This document shows, piece by piece, positions 44,339 to 52,706 of a DNA stretch of 64,000 bases. The notes beneath the pieces are model-generated. The model saw nothing but the letters and a program-made list of their open reading frames with translations. It was not told the origin of the DNA and did not search any database. Position 1 is the first letter of the stretch; each line of letters opens with the position of its first letter. Origin of the DNA: Firm-13 sp037143795 (GTDB lineage: Bacteria; Bacillota; Clostridia; Saccharofermentanales; Saccharofermentanaceae); assembly GCA_037143795.1 (NCBI GenBank), contig JBAWXZ010000005.1, positions 62,001 to 126,000 of the forward strand, given 5' to 3'. The position numbers were made by a program, and so were the translations under genes.

Positions 44339-45699
44339 CATGTAGGAAGAGGCGCATCCGGAATATACTTGGTTTTCCATTTGCCTGACCGGAAGCGCAG
44401 GGCAAAAAAGCCGGCCCGGCAGACCCAATCCATGATCATTGCAATCCAGACGCCAATCGCGCCGTACCCCAGCACAATGCCGAGAATATAGCTGAAAACA
44501 AGACGGAAGAGGCACATTGACACGATGGATACAACCATCGTGAAACGCACGTCACTGGCCGCCCGCAGCACATTCGGAAGTGTAAAGGCTGTAGGCCACA
44601 GAAGTATGGCGCATCCGTTATGAATGAATACAAGAATGTACGCCAGCTGAATCGTCTGATCCGACAGGTTATAGACTTTGAGCAGAAGCGGCAGGAAAAG
44701 CAAAATCACAGCATCGACGCCGATTGTTATTACATATGTGATCTTCAAAAGCTTTTTGGCATAATATTTGGCCTGTTCGAAGTCGAAGGCGCCGACACAG
44801 CGGCCAACGACGGTTATCATCGCAAGGCTTAACGCCTGTCCGGGAATACAGCCCAGTGAATCAAGGTTGTTGGCGACAGCGTTGGCGGCGATCTGGACGG
44901 TTCCGAAAGATGCGATGATACTTACAACAAGGACGCGCCCGAGCTGGAACAGGCTGTTTTCCAGTCCGCTCGGTATGCCGATTAAGAGAATTCTGCGGAT
45001 CGCAGCAAAATCCGGAATGAAGCTTTTAAGCTTCATCAAAATATAAACATCCCTTTGCGGGTTTGCAAGGAGAATTAGCAGAATCAGGGATCCTACCAGC
45101 CGTGAAATAAGGGACGAGACGGATACACCGGCCACACCCCAATGAAAACCATATATGAATACCGCATTGCCGGTAATATTTAAGATGTTGATGACCAGTC
45201 CCGAATACATCGGAATTCGTGCGTTCCCCATGACGCGAAAAAGTGCCGCGGATGAATTATAAAGCCCTATAAGCGGATAGGAGAGGGCTGAAATCCAGAA
45301 ATACGTAAGGCCGCTGCTCATTACGTCACTATCAATTTTGCCGAAAACCAGTGCAAGGATCTGTACGCGGTAAATGATGGATATAATCATAATAACACTC
45401 GAGAACAGAAGCGTTACAAGCATGAGCTGACTCGATGAACGGCATGCTTTTTCGCGCTGTTTTGCACCGAGATACTGACTTACGACGACCGCGCCGCCGG
45501 TAGCAAGCGCTGCCATCAGATTGATCAGAAGTACGTTGATCATTTCAACGAGGGATACGCCGGATACGGCAGCCTCTCCTACAGAAGACACCATAATCGT
45601 ATCTTCTATGCCGACTGTAACCGCGAGCACCTGCTCGATAATTAACGGAATAATAAGACTTTTCAAATCTTTGTTCGAAAATAACATTTTTGCATTCAT
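44338..45699 (-). CDS. MATE-family multidrug exporter
   Basis: 453 residues and about twelve transmembrane segments in two similar halves, the MATE pattern. First segment LKSLIIPLIIEQVLAVTVGIEDTIMV, and the second-half equivalent around GIPSGLENSLFQLGRV. Exports cationic drugs or metabolites using Na+ or H+. Start ATG 45699 has GAGG 12 bases upstream, weaker than average. It lies alone on the minus strand. Confidence 0.88.
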   Translation of the reverse strand: MNAKMLFSNKDLKSLIIPLIIEQVLAVTVGIEDTIMVSSVGEAAVSGVSLVEMINVLLINLMAALATGGAVVVSQYLGAKQREKACRSSSQLMLVTLLFSSVIMIISIIYRVQILALVFGKIDSDVMSSGLTYFWISALSYPLIGLYNSSAALFRVMGNARIPMYSGLVINILNITGNAVFIYGFHWGVAGVSVSSLISRLVGSLILLILLANPQRDVYILMKLKSFIPDFAAIRRILLIGIPSGLENSLFQLGRVLVVSIIASFGTVQIAANAVANNLDSLGCIPGQALSLAMITVVGRCVGAFDFEQAKYYAKKLLKITYVITIGVDAVILLFLPLLLKVYNLSDQTIQLAYILVFIHNGCAILLWPTAFTLPNVLRAASDVRFTMVVSIVSMCLFRLVFSYILGIVLGYGAIGVWIAMIMDWVCRAGFFALRFRSGKWKTKYIPDAPLPT

Positions 45700-45889
45700 T
45701 GCAGTACGTAACCTCAAAGCCCCGGATGGCTGCAAAACAGCACCGGGCGAGTCTCATTTATGGATCTAGAAAAGCTTAAAGCAATGCATGGATTTATGCA
45801 ATGTTTTGCGTCAAAAATGCCTGAGTGGATTCTGTGTTAGAATTGTATTCAGCGGCACGACGATTGCAGACAGGCAATCAGGAGGAAAA

Positions 45890-47071
45890 ATGACAACTAA
45901 CTGGCTTGCAAACTGGAAGGAAGACCTGGATCAATTGGCGTTGGAATTGCCCCAAAGGCATAAGAACCTATTCTTTGCATGCGCACGGAATAGCTTTGAA
46001 CAGCAGATTGATGACCTGAAAAGCAATCTGGAACAATATGATAATTTTATGATTGCTGTAAATATAGCCAAAATAGTAGCCTCGGCTAAAGATGCGCATA
46101 CGGCCCTGATGTTACCGGCCATGCGGTTTATTCCTTTCGAATTCTATTGGTTTGAAGAAGGAATCTTTATAATTGGCTCTTTAGCCGGGTATGCAGAGTT
46201 TTTGCACAGTAAAGTTACACACATAAATGGAATAGGCATTGATGAAGTAATAGAAAGAATTTCTGAAATAGTCCCTCGTGAAAACCCCTCATTTTTGAAG
46301 GCGCAGCTGCCGAAATACCTTTCGTCAGCAGAAGCCCTGTACGGACTGGAAATAATTGATGACTTTAACAGGGTCGAATTGACAGTCGAAAGCCTTAATG
46401 GAAAGGGTCTAAGGGTATTAACAGATACTTGCCCGTCTTTTGGGTTTCACAGATCGATGAGGGGCGCGGATATTCCTGTGGAAAGTATCGTGCCTTTATA
46501 CAGGCAGAACAAGGATAAGTACTTCTGGAGTCATTATCTGGAAAACGATAATGCCATGTATTTTAACTACAACACCTGTAAAGACAGAAAAGATATTACC
46601 GCAGGGGATTTTTGTACGGACCTGATGGAATTTGTCGGCCTGAACAACGTTCAAAAACTGATTGTTGACCTGAGAAATAATCTTGGCGGAAATTCGAGTC
46701 TTCTTGACCCGTTCATCGAGGAATTATCAAAAAATCAGAAGCTGAACACAAGAGGCGGAATTTTTGTTATTATCGGAAGGGATACGTTCTCATCGGCTCT
46801 CCTCAATGCCTATGCCCTGAAAAATAAAACAGCTGCGATATTTATCGGAGAGGCTTCAGGCGGCAAACCCAATTGTTACGGGGAAGTGGAATATCTGCGT
46901 CTCAAGAATTCCGGACTTAAAATAAGATTCTCCACGGTGTATTATAAAGTCATAGAAGATGACAAACAGTTGTCTTTTTATCCGGATATTGAATGTAACG
47001 TGACCTTTGCCGATTATCTGGGTAATATGGATGCATGTGTCGAGTGTGCGTTAGCTTTCGATAAGGAGTAA
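45890..47071 (+). CDS. S41-like peptidase without signal peptide
   Basis: 393 residues. The tail-specific-protease fold is shown by VDLRNNLGGNSSLLDP, GRDTFSSALLNAYA (nucleophile Ser, ~300) and GEASGGKPNCYGEV. There is no signal sequence, transmembrane segment or clear PDZ domain, unlike exported CtpA enzymes, so it resembles the short S41 proteins next to metabolic genes. It ends 4 bases before the Rieske gene. GGAGG precedes the ATG. Confidence 0.75.
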   Translation: MTTNWLANWKEDLDQLALELPQRHKNLFFACARNSFEQQIDDLKSNLEQYDNFMIAVNIAKIVASAKDAHTALMLPAMRFIPFEFYWFEEGIFIIGSLAGYAEFLHSKVTHINGIGIDEVIERISEIVPRENPSFLKAQLPKYLSSAEALYGLEIIDDFNRVELTVESLNGKGLRVLTDTCPSFGFHRSMRGADIPVESIVPLYRQNKDKYFWSHYLENDNAMYFNYNTCKDRKDITAGDFCTDLMEFVGLNNVQKLIVDLRNNLGGNSSLLDPFIEELSKNQKLNTRGGIFVIIGRDTFSSALLNAYALKNKTAAIFIGEASGGKPNCYGEVEYLRLKNSGLKIRFSTVYYKVIEDDKQLSFYPDIECNVTFADYLGNMDACVECALAFDKE

Positions 47072-47075
47072 TCAT

Positions 47076-48047
47076 ATGATTAAAAATCTGTGGTACGGGA
47101 TATTGGATGCCAGGGAAATCAAAGGTGAAAAACCGATAGGTGTTACAAGGCTCGGAGAGAAACTGGTAATCTGGAGAAGTCAGGACGGCAGTATCAACTG
47201 CATATGTGACCAGTGCTGCCACCGGGGTGCCGCCCTGAGCGCAGGGAAAGTGACGCATGACACGGTTCGCTGTCCGTTCCACGGATTCGCTTATGACACA
47301 TCAGGCAAAGTTGTCCTGATACCTGCAAACGGCAGCAGTATGCCGGTTCCCGACCGGTATCATGTCCGTGCGTACAGGGTTGCAGAGAAATACGGCTTTA
47401 TCTGGCTCTGGAACGGGAACTTCACGGATGATCTTCCTGAAATCCCCTTCTTTCCGTACCTGCGGCAGGGATTCACATTCGGAAGCTTTTCCGAGACCTG
47501 GCCGGTCCATTATACAAGGGCCGTTGAAAATCAGCTGGATGTTGTCCACCTGCCTTTTGTACATGGCAATTCAATCGGCCGGGGCAACAGGACGCTTGTA
47601 AATGGCCCCGTTGTTACCTGGGAAGAAAATTGTATGACCTTTTATGTTGATAATGTCACCGACGACGGAGTGACAAAACCATTAAAACCGGAAGAGATCC
47701 GTAATTATAAGGATCTCTTCCATCTGCAGTTCCAGATGCCGAACATCTGGCAGAATATCATCAGCGACGATATCCGCATAGTTGCCGTTTTTGCTCCGAT
47801 AGATGAAACCAATACCCGTATTTACCTGCGCTTCTATCAGAAATTCATGAAAATTCCTGTCCTCAGGCAAATGGTAAACAGCATGAGCAATATCAGCAAC
47901 AAATATATCCTGCATCAGGACAGGCGTGTGGTTTTGACACAGATCCCCAGGAAGACGGACCTCAAAATGAGTGAGAACCTTATTCAGGGAGATGCCCCTA
48001 TCATCGAATACCGCAAAAGAAGAGCCCAGCTGAGGGGCGAAGCCTGA
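47076..48047 (+). CDS. Rieske non-heme iron oxygenase
   Basis: 323 residues. The Rieske cluster ligands are CCHRG (Cys47/His49) and CPFHG (Cys66/His69). The non-heme iron motif ENQLDVVHLPFVH gives the bridging Asp155 and His158/His163 with their typical spacing. The C-terminal half fits the catalytic domain of phenylpropionate-dioxygenase-type oxygenases. A ferredoxin or reductase partner is absent in the window. Oxygenase chemistry is unexpected in a strict anaerobe, so the host is microaerobic or the domain is reused. Co-transcribed with the S41 gene. Confidence 0.85.
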   Translation: MIKNLWYGILDAREIKGEKPIGVTRLGEKLVIWRSQDGSINCICDQCCHRGAALSAGKVTHDTVRCPFHGFAYDTSGKVVLIPANGSSMPVPDRYHVRAYRVAEKYGFIWLWNGNFTDDLPEIPFFPYLRQGFTFGSFSETWPVHYTRAVENQLDVVHLPFVHGNSIGRGNRTLVNGPVVTWEENCMTFYVDNVTDDGVTKPLKPEEIRNYKDLFHLQFQMPNIWQNIISDDIRIVAVFAPIDETNTRIYLRFYQKFMKIPVLRQMVNSMSNISNKYILHQDRRVVLTQIPRKTDLKMSENLIQGDAPIIEYRKRRAQLRGEA

Positions 48048-48116
48048 TTTTAATCACGCTGTATCAAATACTGTAATTGAATATCTGCGTTTCTGGTTAT
48101 AAAGCTGAAAAACAGC

Positions 48117-48144
48117 TTGCATTGCTGCGCGTCTCTGATACAAT
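48117..48144 (+). promoter_or_regulatory. Promoter of tetR-alpha-galactosidase operon
   Basis: TTGCAT (48117-48122), 16-base spacer, TACAAT (48139-48144). The operator starts at the next base, where the transcription start would be. Confidence 0.55.
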
Positions 48145-48179
48145 AAAACTATAAAAACTAAAAGAGTTTTATTAGTTTT
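48145..48179. promoter_or_regulatory. TetR operator, four AAAACT units
   Basis: Two 15-base arms, 13 of 15 complementary, lie around a 5-base centre. Each arm contains two AAAACT-like units (AAAACTATAAAAACT and AGTTTTATTAGTTTT). It overlaps the predicted start site of the operon and lies 10 bases before the TetR ATG. Probably binds TetR and silences its own operon. Confidence 0.65.
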
Positions 48180-48189
48180 GGAGGGCGAT

Positions 48190-48777
48190 ATGGAGCTGGT
48201 TGACAGGATATTTTATGGAGCCATTGAGGAGTTCAGGGAAAACGGGGTAAAGTTTACCATGGATTCGCTTGCTTCTCGGCTTGGAATCAGTAAGCGTACA
48301 TTATACGAGACCGTTCCATCCAAAACAGATGTGTTTGAGATGGTCATTGACCGGACATTTGCGGATGTCAAAAGACAGCAGAAAGTAATTTTCGAAAATG
48401 CCGGGATGTCCCTTGAGGATAAGCTGAAGAAACTCTTTACCATTGTTCCGTCATATTCCGAGATGATGGATTACCGGAGGGTCAACGAAATCAAGCGTGT
48501 ATATCCGCAGCTCTATCATAAGATCCACGAATATCTGAGCAGTGACTGGGACCGTACGATTGCGCTCCTCGAAGAGGGCATGGACGCTGGTGTAATCAGG
48601 CGAAAAAATATTGTTGTACTTAAGGTGCTGCTTCTGGAAATTTTTGAACGCCTTCTCGACGGTTCTTTCCTTATTCAGAATAATATTTCCTATGAGATGG
48701 CGATGAACGAGACCCTTTCCATTGTCTTTGACGGGATTCTTTCAGCGGATAACAGACCCGGCGGCGGACAAGATTAA
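48190..48777 (+). CDS. TetR-family regulator
   Basis: 195 residues. N-terminal HTH (MDSLASRLGISKRTLYETVPSKTDVFEMV) with a helical C-terminal domain that binds an unknown ligand. GGAGGG lies before ATG 48190, and 23 bases separate it from alpha-galactosidase, so it is the first gene of that operon and probably controls it. The ligand could be a galactoside or derivative. An earlier in-frame TTG at 48178 lies in the operator and is less likely. Confidence 0.88.
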   Translation: MELVDRIFYGAIEEFRENGVKFTMDSLASRLGISKRTLYETVPSKTDVFEMVIDRTFADVKRQQKVIFENAGMSLEDKLKKLFTIVPSYSEMMDYRRVNEIKRVYPQLYHKIHEYLSSDWDRTIALLEEGMDAGVIRRKNIVVLKVLLLEIFERLLDGSFLIQNNISYEMAMNETLSIVFDGILSADNRPGGGQD

Positions 48778-48800
48778 TAAGGGAACAGAGGTGGATTTTC

Positions 48801-51182
48801 ATGATTACATTTGAGAATCAGGTCTTTCATGCGCAGACCGCCAATACGTCCTATCTGATCCGTGTCCATGACGCAGGATATCTCGAGCACCTTTACTATG
48901 GTGCCAAAATTCGCAGGTCGTCATGTTACGATGCGCTATTCGAGAAAATTGCTGCAGGTTATGGCAATACGATCGTTGTACCGACGGATTCAAAACTTAC
49001 GCTCGACAATCTCTGCATGGAATATTCATTTCCGGCAACGGGCGACTACCGTCATGCACCCTTTTGCCTGCAGATGCCGGACTTCGGGTATTCCAACGAT
49101 TTCCGATACGCCAGCCATATGATATATGATGGGACATATAAGGAGAATGAGCAGACAAAACTGCCCTTTGCAAAAGACTGCGCAAAGACCGTCCAATCCG
49201 GGGCTGCCACCCTTGATATTACGCTGAAGGATACCGTGTACCCGTTGTACCTGCATTTGATTTATACGGTTTTTGAACAAAGTGATGTAATCACAAGGCG
49301 CGTCAAATTGGAAAATCAGTGCGAAAAGGACATCAATATATCCAAAATCATGAGCCTGATGCTGGACTTGCCTTACAGCGACTGCAATCTCCATACTTTC
49401 GACGGCCTCTGGGCAAAAGAAAGGCATGAGAACAAAAAAGCGCTCGTATCAGGGCTGTATATCAATGATTCTACAACCGGCAGCAGTTCGAACCGGCACA
49501 ATCCGTTCATCATGCTGTCAAAAGGGGACTGTAACGAAGACTCGGGAGAATGCATCGGCGTTAACCTGATTTATTCAGGAAATCATTATGAGGCCGTGGA
49601 AGTATCCGGGTATGGAAAAGTCCGCATCATGACAGGAATTAACCCGTTTCAATTTACGTGGATGCTGCATAAAGACGAAGCGTTCTACACGCCGGAAGCA
49701 GTTCTTTCCTTCAGTAAAGAAGGGTATAACGGACTCTCCCGAAATATGCACAGCTTTATCAGCCGCCATATCATTTCGCAGTACTGGGCGCAAAGACCCA
49801 GACCGATCCTGATCAACAACTGGGAAGCGACCTATTTTGATTTCACGGATGCCAAACTCGTTAAAATTGCCAGGGAAGCCAAAAACCTCGGCATGGAAAT
49901 GCTTGTCCTCGATGACGGCTGGTTCGGAAACCGGTCGGATGATACGACCTCCCTGGGGGACTGGAAAGCTAATGAGAAAAAACTCGGCGGTACGCTGAAA
50001 AAACTTGCAGGGAAGATTAACAGTCTCGGACTGCAATTCGGGCTTTGGTTTGAACCGGAAATGATAAGTGAGAAGAGCGATCTTTTCCGGAAGCACCCGG
50101 ACTGGGCTGTCAGGGCACCGGACCGGGAGGCATATCCCGGCAGGAATCAGCTGGTGCTGGATCTGACCCGGCAGGAAGTACGTGACTATATTGTCTCGGC
50201 CGTCGGGGAAGTGCTGGAGAGTGCGCCGATAGAATATGTGAAGTGGGATATGAACCGCCATTTATCCGATGCCTATTCTGCAAGCCTCGGACAACGGCAG
50301 GGTGAGTTCTGCCACCGGTTTATCGAAGGCGTCTGCGAAGTGATGAACCGCATTACAACAGCATTTCCGCAGGTGCTTTTTGAAAGCTGCTCATCCGGCG
50401 GCAATCGTTTTGACCTCGGGATGCTGTGCTATATGCCGCAGATCTGGACGTCGGACAACACGGACGCCAATGAACGGACGCATATTCAGAGAGGAACGTC
50501 CTTCGGGTACCCGCTTTCCTCGATGGCGGCACATGTAAGTGCAGTTCCCAATCACCAGACGCTGAGAAGCATATCGATTGAGACAAGGTTTAACGTCGCA
50601 TGCTTTGGCGTACTCGGCTATGAAATAGACATAACCAAGCTGACAAAGGCCGAGAAGAAGGCTGTATCCGGGCAGATATCCTTTTACAAAGCACACCGTG
50701 CTCTGTTTCAGTTCGGTACATTTTCAAGGTTGAAGTCCGATGATAATCACTGCATCTGGCAGGTTGTTTCAGAAGACAAAAAAGAGGGTATCGTCCTTTT
50801 CTATCAAAGGACAGGTATGCCAGGCGCACAGAGCGATGTTCTCAAAGTATCAGGCCTTATGCCGGACACACTGTATGAGGTGACAACCCGCAGGCAATTT
50901 ATCTCGATCCGGCAGTTCGGAAGCCTTGCAAGCCAGGTATCACCGGTTCCGATTACGGATGAAGGCGTTATTCAGTCTGTCATTAACAAGGTTTATATGC
51001 TGGAGAGTGAAAAAGAGCAGTACCGTGCATACGGCGATCTTCTGATGCATGCAGGAATCAAGCTCGGACAGCAGTTTGGCGGAACCGGTTATAACGAACA
51101 GACACGGGTAATGGGGGATTTTTCATCAAGGCTATATGAAATAAAGGCAGTTGATGAAGCGGAAGATTCCGGTCCGGTATAA
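48801..51182 (+). CDS. Alpha-galactosidase, GH36
   Basis: Hydrolyses terminal alpha-galactosyl residues (melibiose, raffinose-type sugars), cytoplasmic. 793 residues, slightly longer than the ~730 usual. The N-terminal beta-domain is followed by the (beta/alpha)8 barrel with DDGWFG, YVKWDMNRH (nucleophile Asp, ~481) and WTSDNTDANER (acid/base Asp, ~553). No signal peptide. GAGGTG before ATG. It is the first enzyme gene in the tetR-led operon with a GT-B-like protein and a GPH symporter. Confidence 0.92.
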   Translation: MITFENQVFHAQTANTSYLIRVHDAGYLEHLYYGAKIRRSSCYDALFEKIAAGYGNTIVVPTDSKLTLDNLCMEYSFPATGDYRHAPFCLQMPDFGYSNDFRYASHMIYDGTYKENEQTKLPFAKDCAKTVQSGAATLDITLKDTVYPLYLHLIYTVFEQSDVITRRVKLENQCEKDINISKIMSLMLDLPYSDCNLHTFDGLWAKERHENKKALVSGLYINDSTTGSSSNRHNPFIMLSKGDCNEDSGECIGVNLIYSGNHYEAVEVSGYGKVRIMTGINPFQFTWMLHKDEAFYTPEAVLSFSKEGYNGLSRNMHSFISRHIISQYWAQRPRPILINNWEATYFDFTDAKLVKIAREAKNLGMEMLVLDDGWFGNRSDDTTSLGDWKANEKKLGGTLKKLAGKINSLGLQFGLWFEPEMISEKSDLFRKHPDWAVRAPDREAYPGRNQLVLDLTRQEVRDYIVSAVGEVLESAPIEYVKWDMNRHLSDAYSASLGQRQGEFCHRFIEGVCEVMNRITTAFPQVLFESCSSGGNRFDLGMLCYMPQIWTSDNTDANERTHIQRGTSFGYPLSSMAAHVSAVPNHQTLRSISIETRFNVACFGVLGYEIDITKLTKAEKKAVSGQISFYKAHRALFQFGTFSRLKSDDNHCIWQVVSEDKKEGIVLFYQRTGMPGAQSDVLKVSGLMPDTLYEVTTRRQFISIRQFGSLASQVSPVPITDEGVIQSVINKVYMLESEKEQYRAYGDLLMHAGIKLGQQFGGTGYNEQTRVMGDFSSRLYEIKAVDEAEDSGPV

Positions 51183-51217
51183 AACAGTATTTCATTCGTT
51201 CGGGAAAGGATCTGCAA

Positions 51218-52693
51218 ATGGACAAATCGGAAATTATTTTCGGCAATGCAATGAGTCAGAAAACAATACGAAAAGGCTGGAAATCCCAAAAAAAGTATGT
51301 GAAGAAATTCGGTGATGATAAAGATGTGCATTATACCCTCTCCACTTCGGTAAATGCCTTTATCGGAGAACCCCTGGGTGTCAGAAACATAGATATTATC
51401 AAAGACCCGGTGAGCGGACAGCCGGATTTTGACAGGGAAAAAGGTATCATTGTAGGCAATATCCGTATGGGTTTCGGGCATTACCGGATTTCCATGGCAA
51501 TTGCATCCGCTGCTAATTCAATGGGCTTAATACCGTACTGGATGGATCTCAACTCCTATAAAGAGACTACGGGCGGCAAGGTAATCAACGCGCAGAATGA
51601 ACTGTACTCTTTCGGGTCCCGGCTGTCGGGGAAGAGCCGGCTGTTTAATCATTTTGTATGGGAACCGATGAATTATGAAGGATTCAGAAAAATATCCTAC
51701 AATTCAGCCGACCAGAGGAATGCGGAATTAATGACTTCCGTTTTCAGGGATGTTCCCAAAGAGATGCCTTTTGTCGCAACACACGTGTGGCCGGCACAGG
51801 CTGCCGTACATGCAGGCATGATGAATGTTGTGAATGCAATTCCTGACAACTGGCCGATGGCGCTTCATTTGTCGGAGGGCAGCCTTCACACGGTACAGAC
51901 ACATTCCGCCTTTCTAGGATACCGTACTCTGAACGGAATGAATAAGGATAAGATCCTCAGACCCATGCCGGCTGATGATATCCGTTATACCGGACATTAT
52001 ATCGACCACGAACTGGTCTCCAATATTACTGCGGACTGTGAAGCCAGGATGAAGCGGGCACAGACTGGCAAACCCGTTCGTTTTCTTCTGACGATCGGCG
52101 GAGCAGGGGCACAAAAGGAAATTTTCGCCGCCATCATATCGTATTTGCTGCCCTATATTGCGTCCCGTAAAGCGGCTCTCTATATCAATGTCGGGGACTA
52201 CAGAAATGTATGGGAAGACCTTCTCAGGGAAATTCCCCGGCTGAAGCAGCTCGCTGTCGAACATTTCAACAGCTGGAAGGAGACGGCGGCTTTTGCCGGT
52301 GCTGCGCTTACCGGTGAAGTGGAAGGGATACACGGATTCTGGCATGAGAATATTTTTGAAGCGGTGTATGCAAGTAACCTTCTGATGAGAAGCACGGATG
52401 TGCTGGTAACCAAGCCAAGCGAACTGGCGTTCTATCCCGTTCCCAAGCTGTTTATCAGACGTGTAGGCGGCCATGAACAGTGGGGGGCCGTGCATTCCGC
52501 TGAAATCGGCGACGGAACACTGGAGTGCAGGGATATTCCCCGCACACTGCAGATGATAGGACTGTTTCTGGAAGACAAAAATTTACTCGGGGATATGTGC
52601 ATCAACATCATGAAGAACAAAGAAGCCGGCATATATGACGGGGCATATAAAGTCGTTGAATTTGCTGTGAACAGGAAAAAGGGAAATAAATAA
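51218..52693 (+). CDS. GT-B-like protein of unknown function
   Basis: 491 residues, no membrane segment or signal peptide. It starts with a Rossmann-type segment (GIIVGNIRMGFGHYRISMA) reminiscent of the GGGH loop in MGDG-synthase/MurG-like N-domains. The C-half (FLLTIGGAGAQKE, then STDVLVTKPSELAFYPVPKLFIRRVGGHEQWGA) resembles the donor-binding domain of MurG. This predicts a GT-B fold with a nucleotide-sugar or phosphate-binding cleft. It could be a glycosyltransferase, a phosphorylase-like enzyme or a regulator. It sits between alpha-galactosidase and the symporter, so a role in galactoside metabolism is likely. Confidence 0.75.
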   Translation: MDKSEIIFGNAMSQKTIRKGWKSQKKYVKKFGDDKDVHYTLSTSVNAFIGEPLGVRNIDIIKDPVSGQPDFDREKGIIVGNIRMGFGHYRISMAIASAANSMGLIPYWMDLNSYKETTGGKVINAQNELYSFGSRLSGKSRLFNHFVWEPMNYEGFRKISYNSADQRNAELMTSVFRDVPKEMPFVATHVWPAQAAVHAGMMNVVNAIPDNWPMALHLSEGSLHTVQTHSAFLGYRTLNGMNKDKILRPMPADDIRYTGHYIDHELVSNITADCEARMKRAQTGKPVRFLLTIGGAGAQKEIFAAIISYLLPYIASRKAALYINVGDYRNVWEDLLREIPRLKQLAVEHFNSWKETAAFAGAALTGEVEGIHGFWHENIFEAVYASNLLMRSTDVLVTKPSELAFYPVPKLFIRRVGGHEQWGAVHSAEIGDGTLECRDIPRTLQMIGLFLEDKNLLGDMCINIMKNKEAGIYDGAYKVVEFAVNRKKGNK

Positions 52694-52706
52694 GGAGGAT
52701 ATATTT

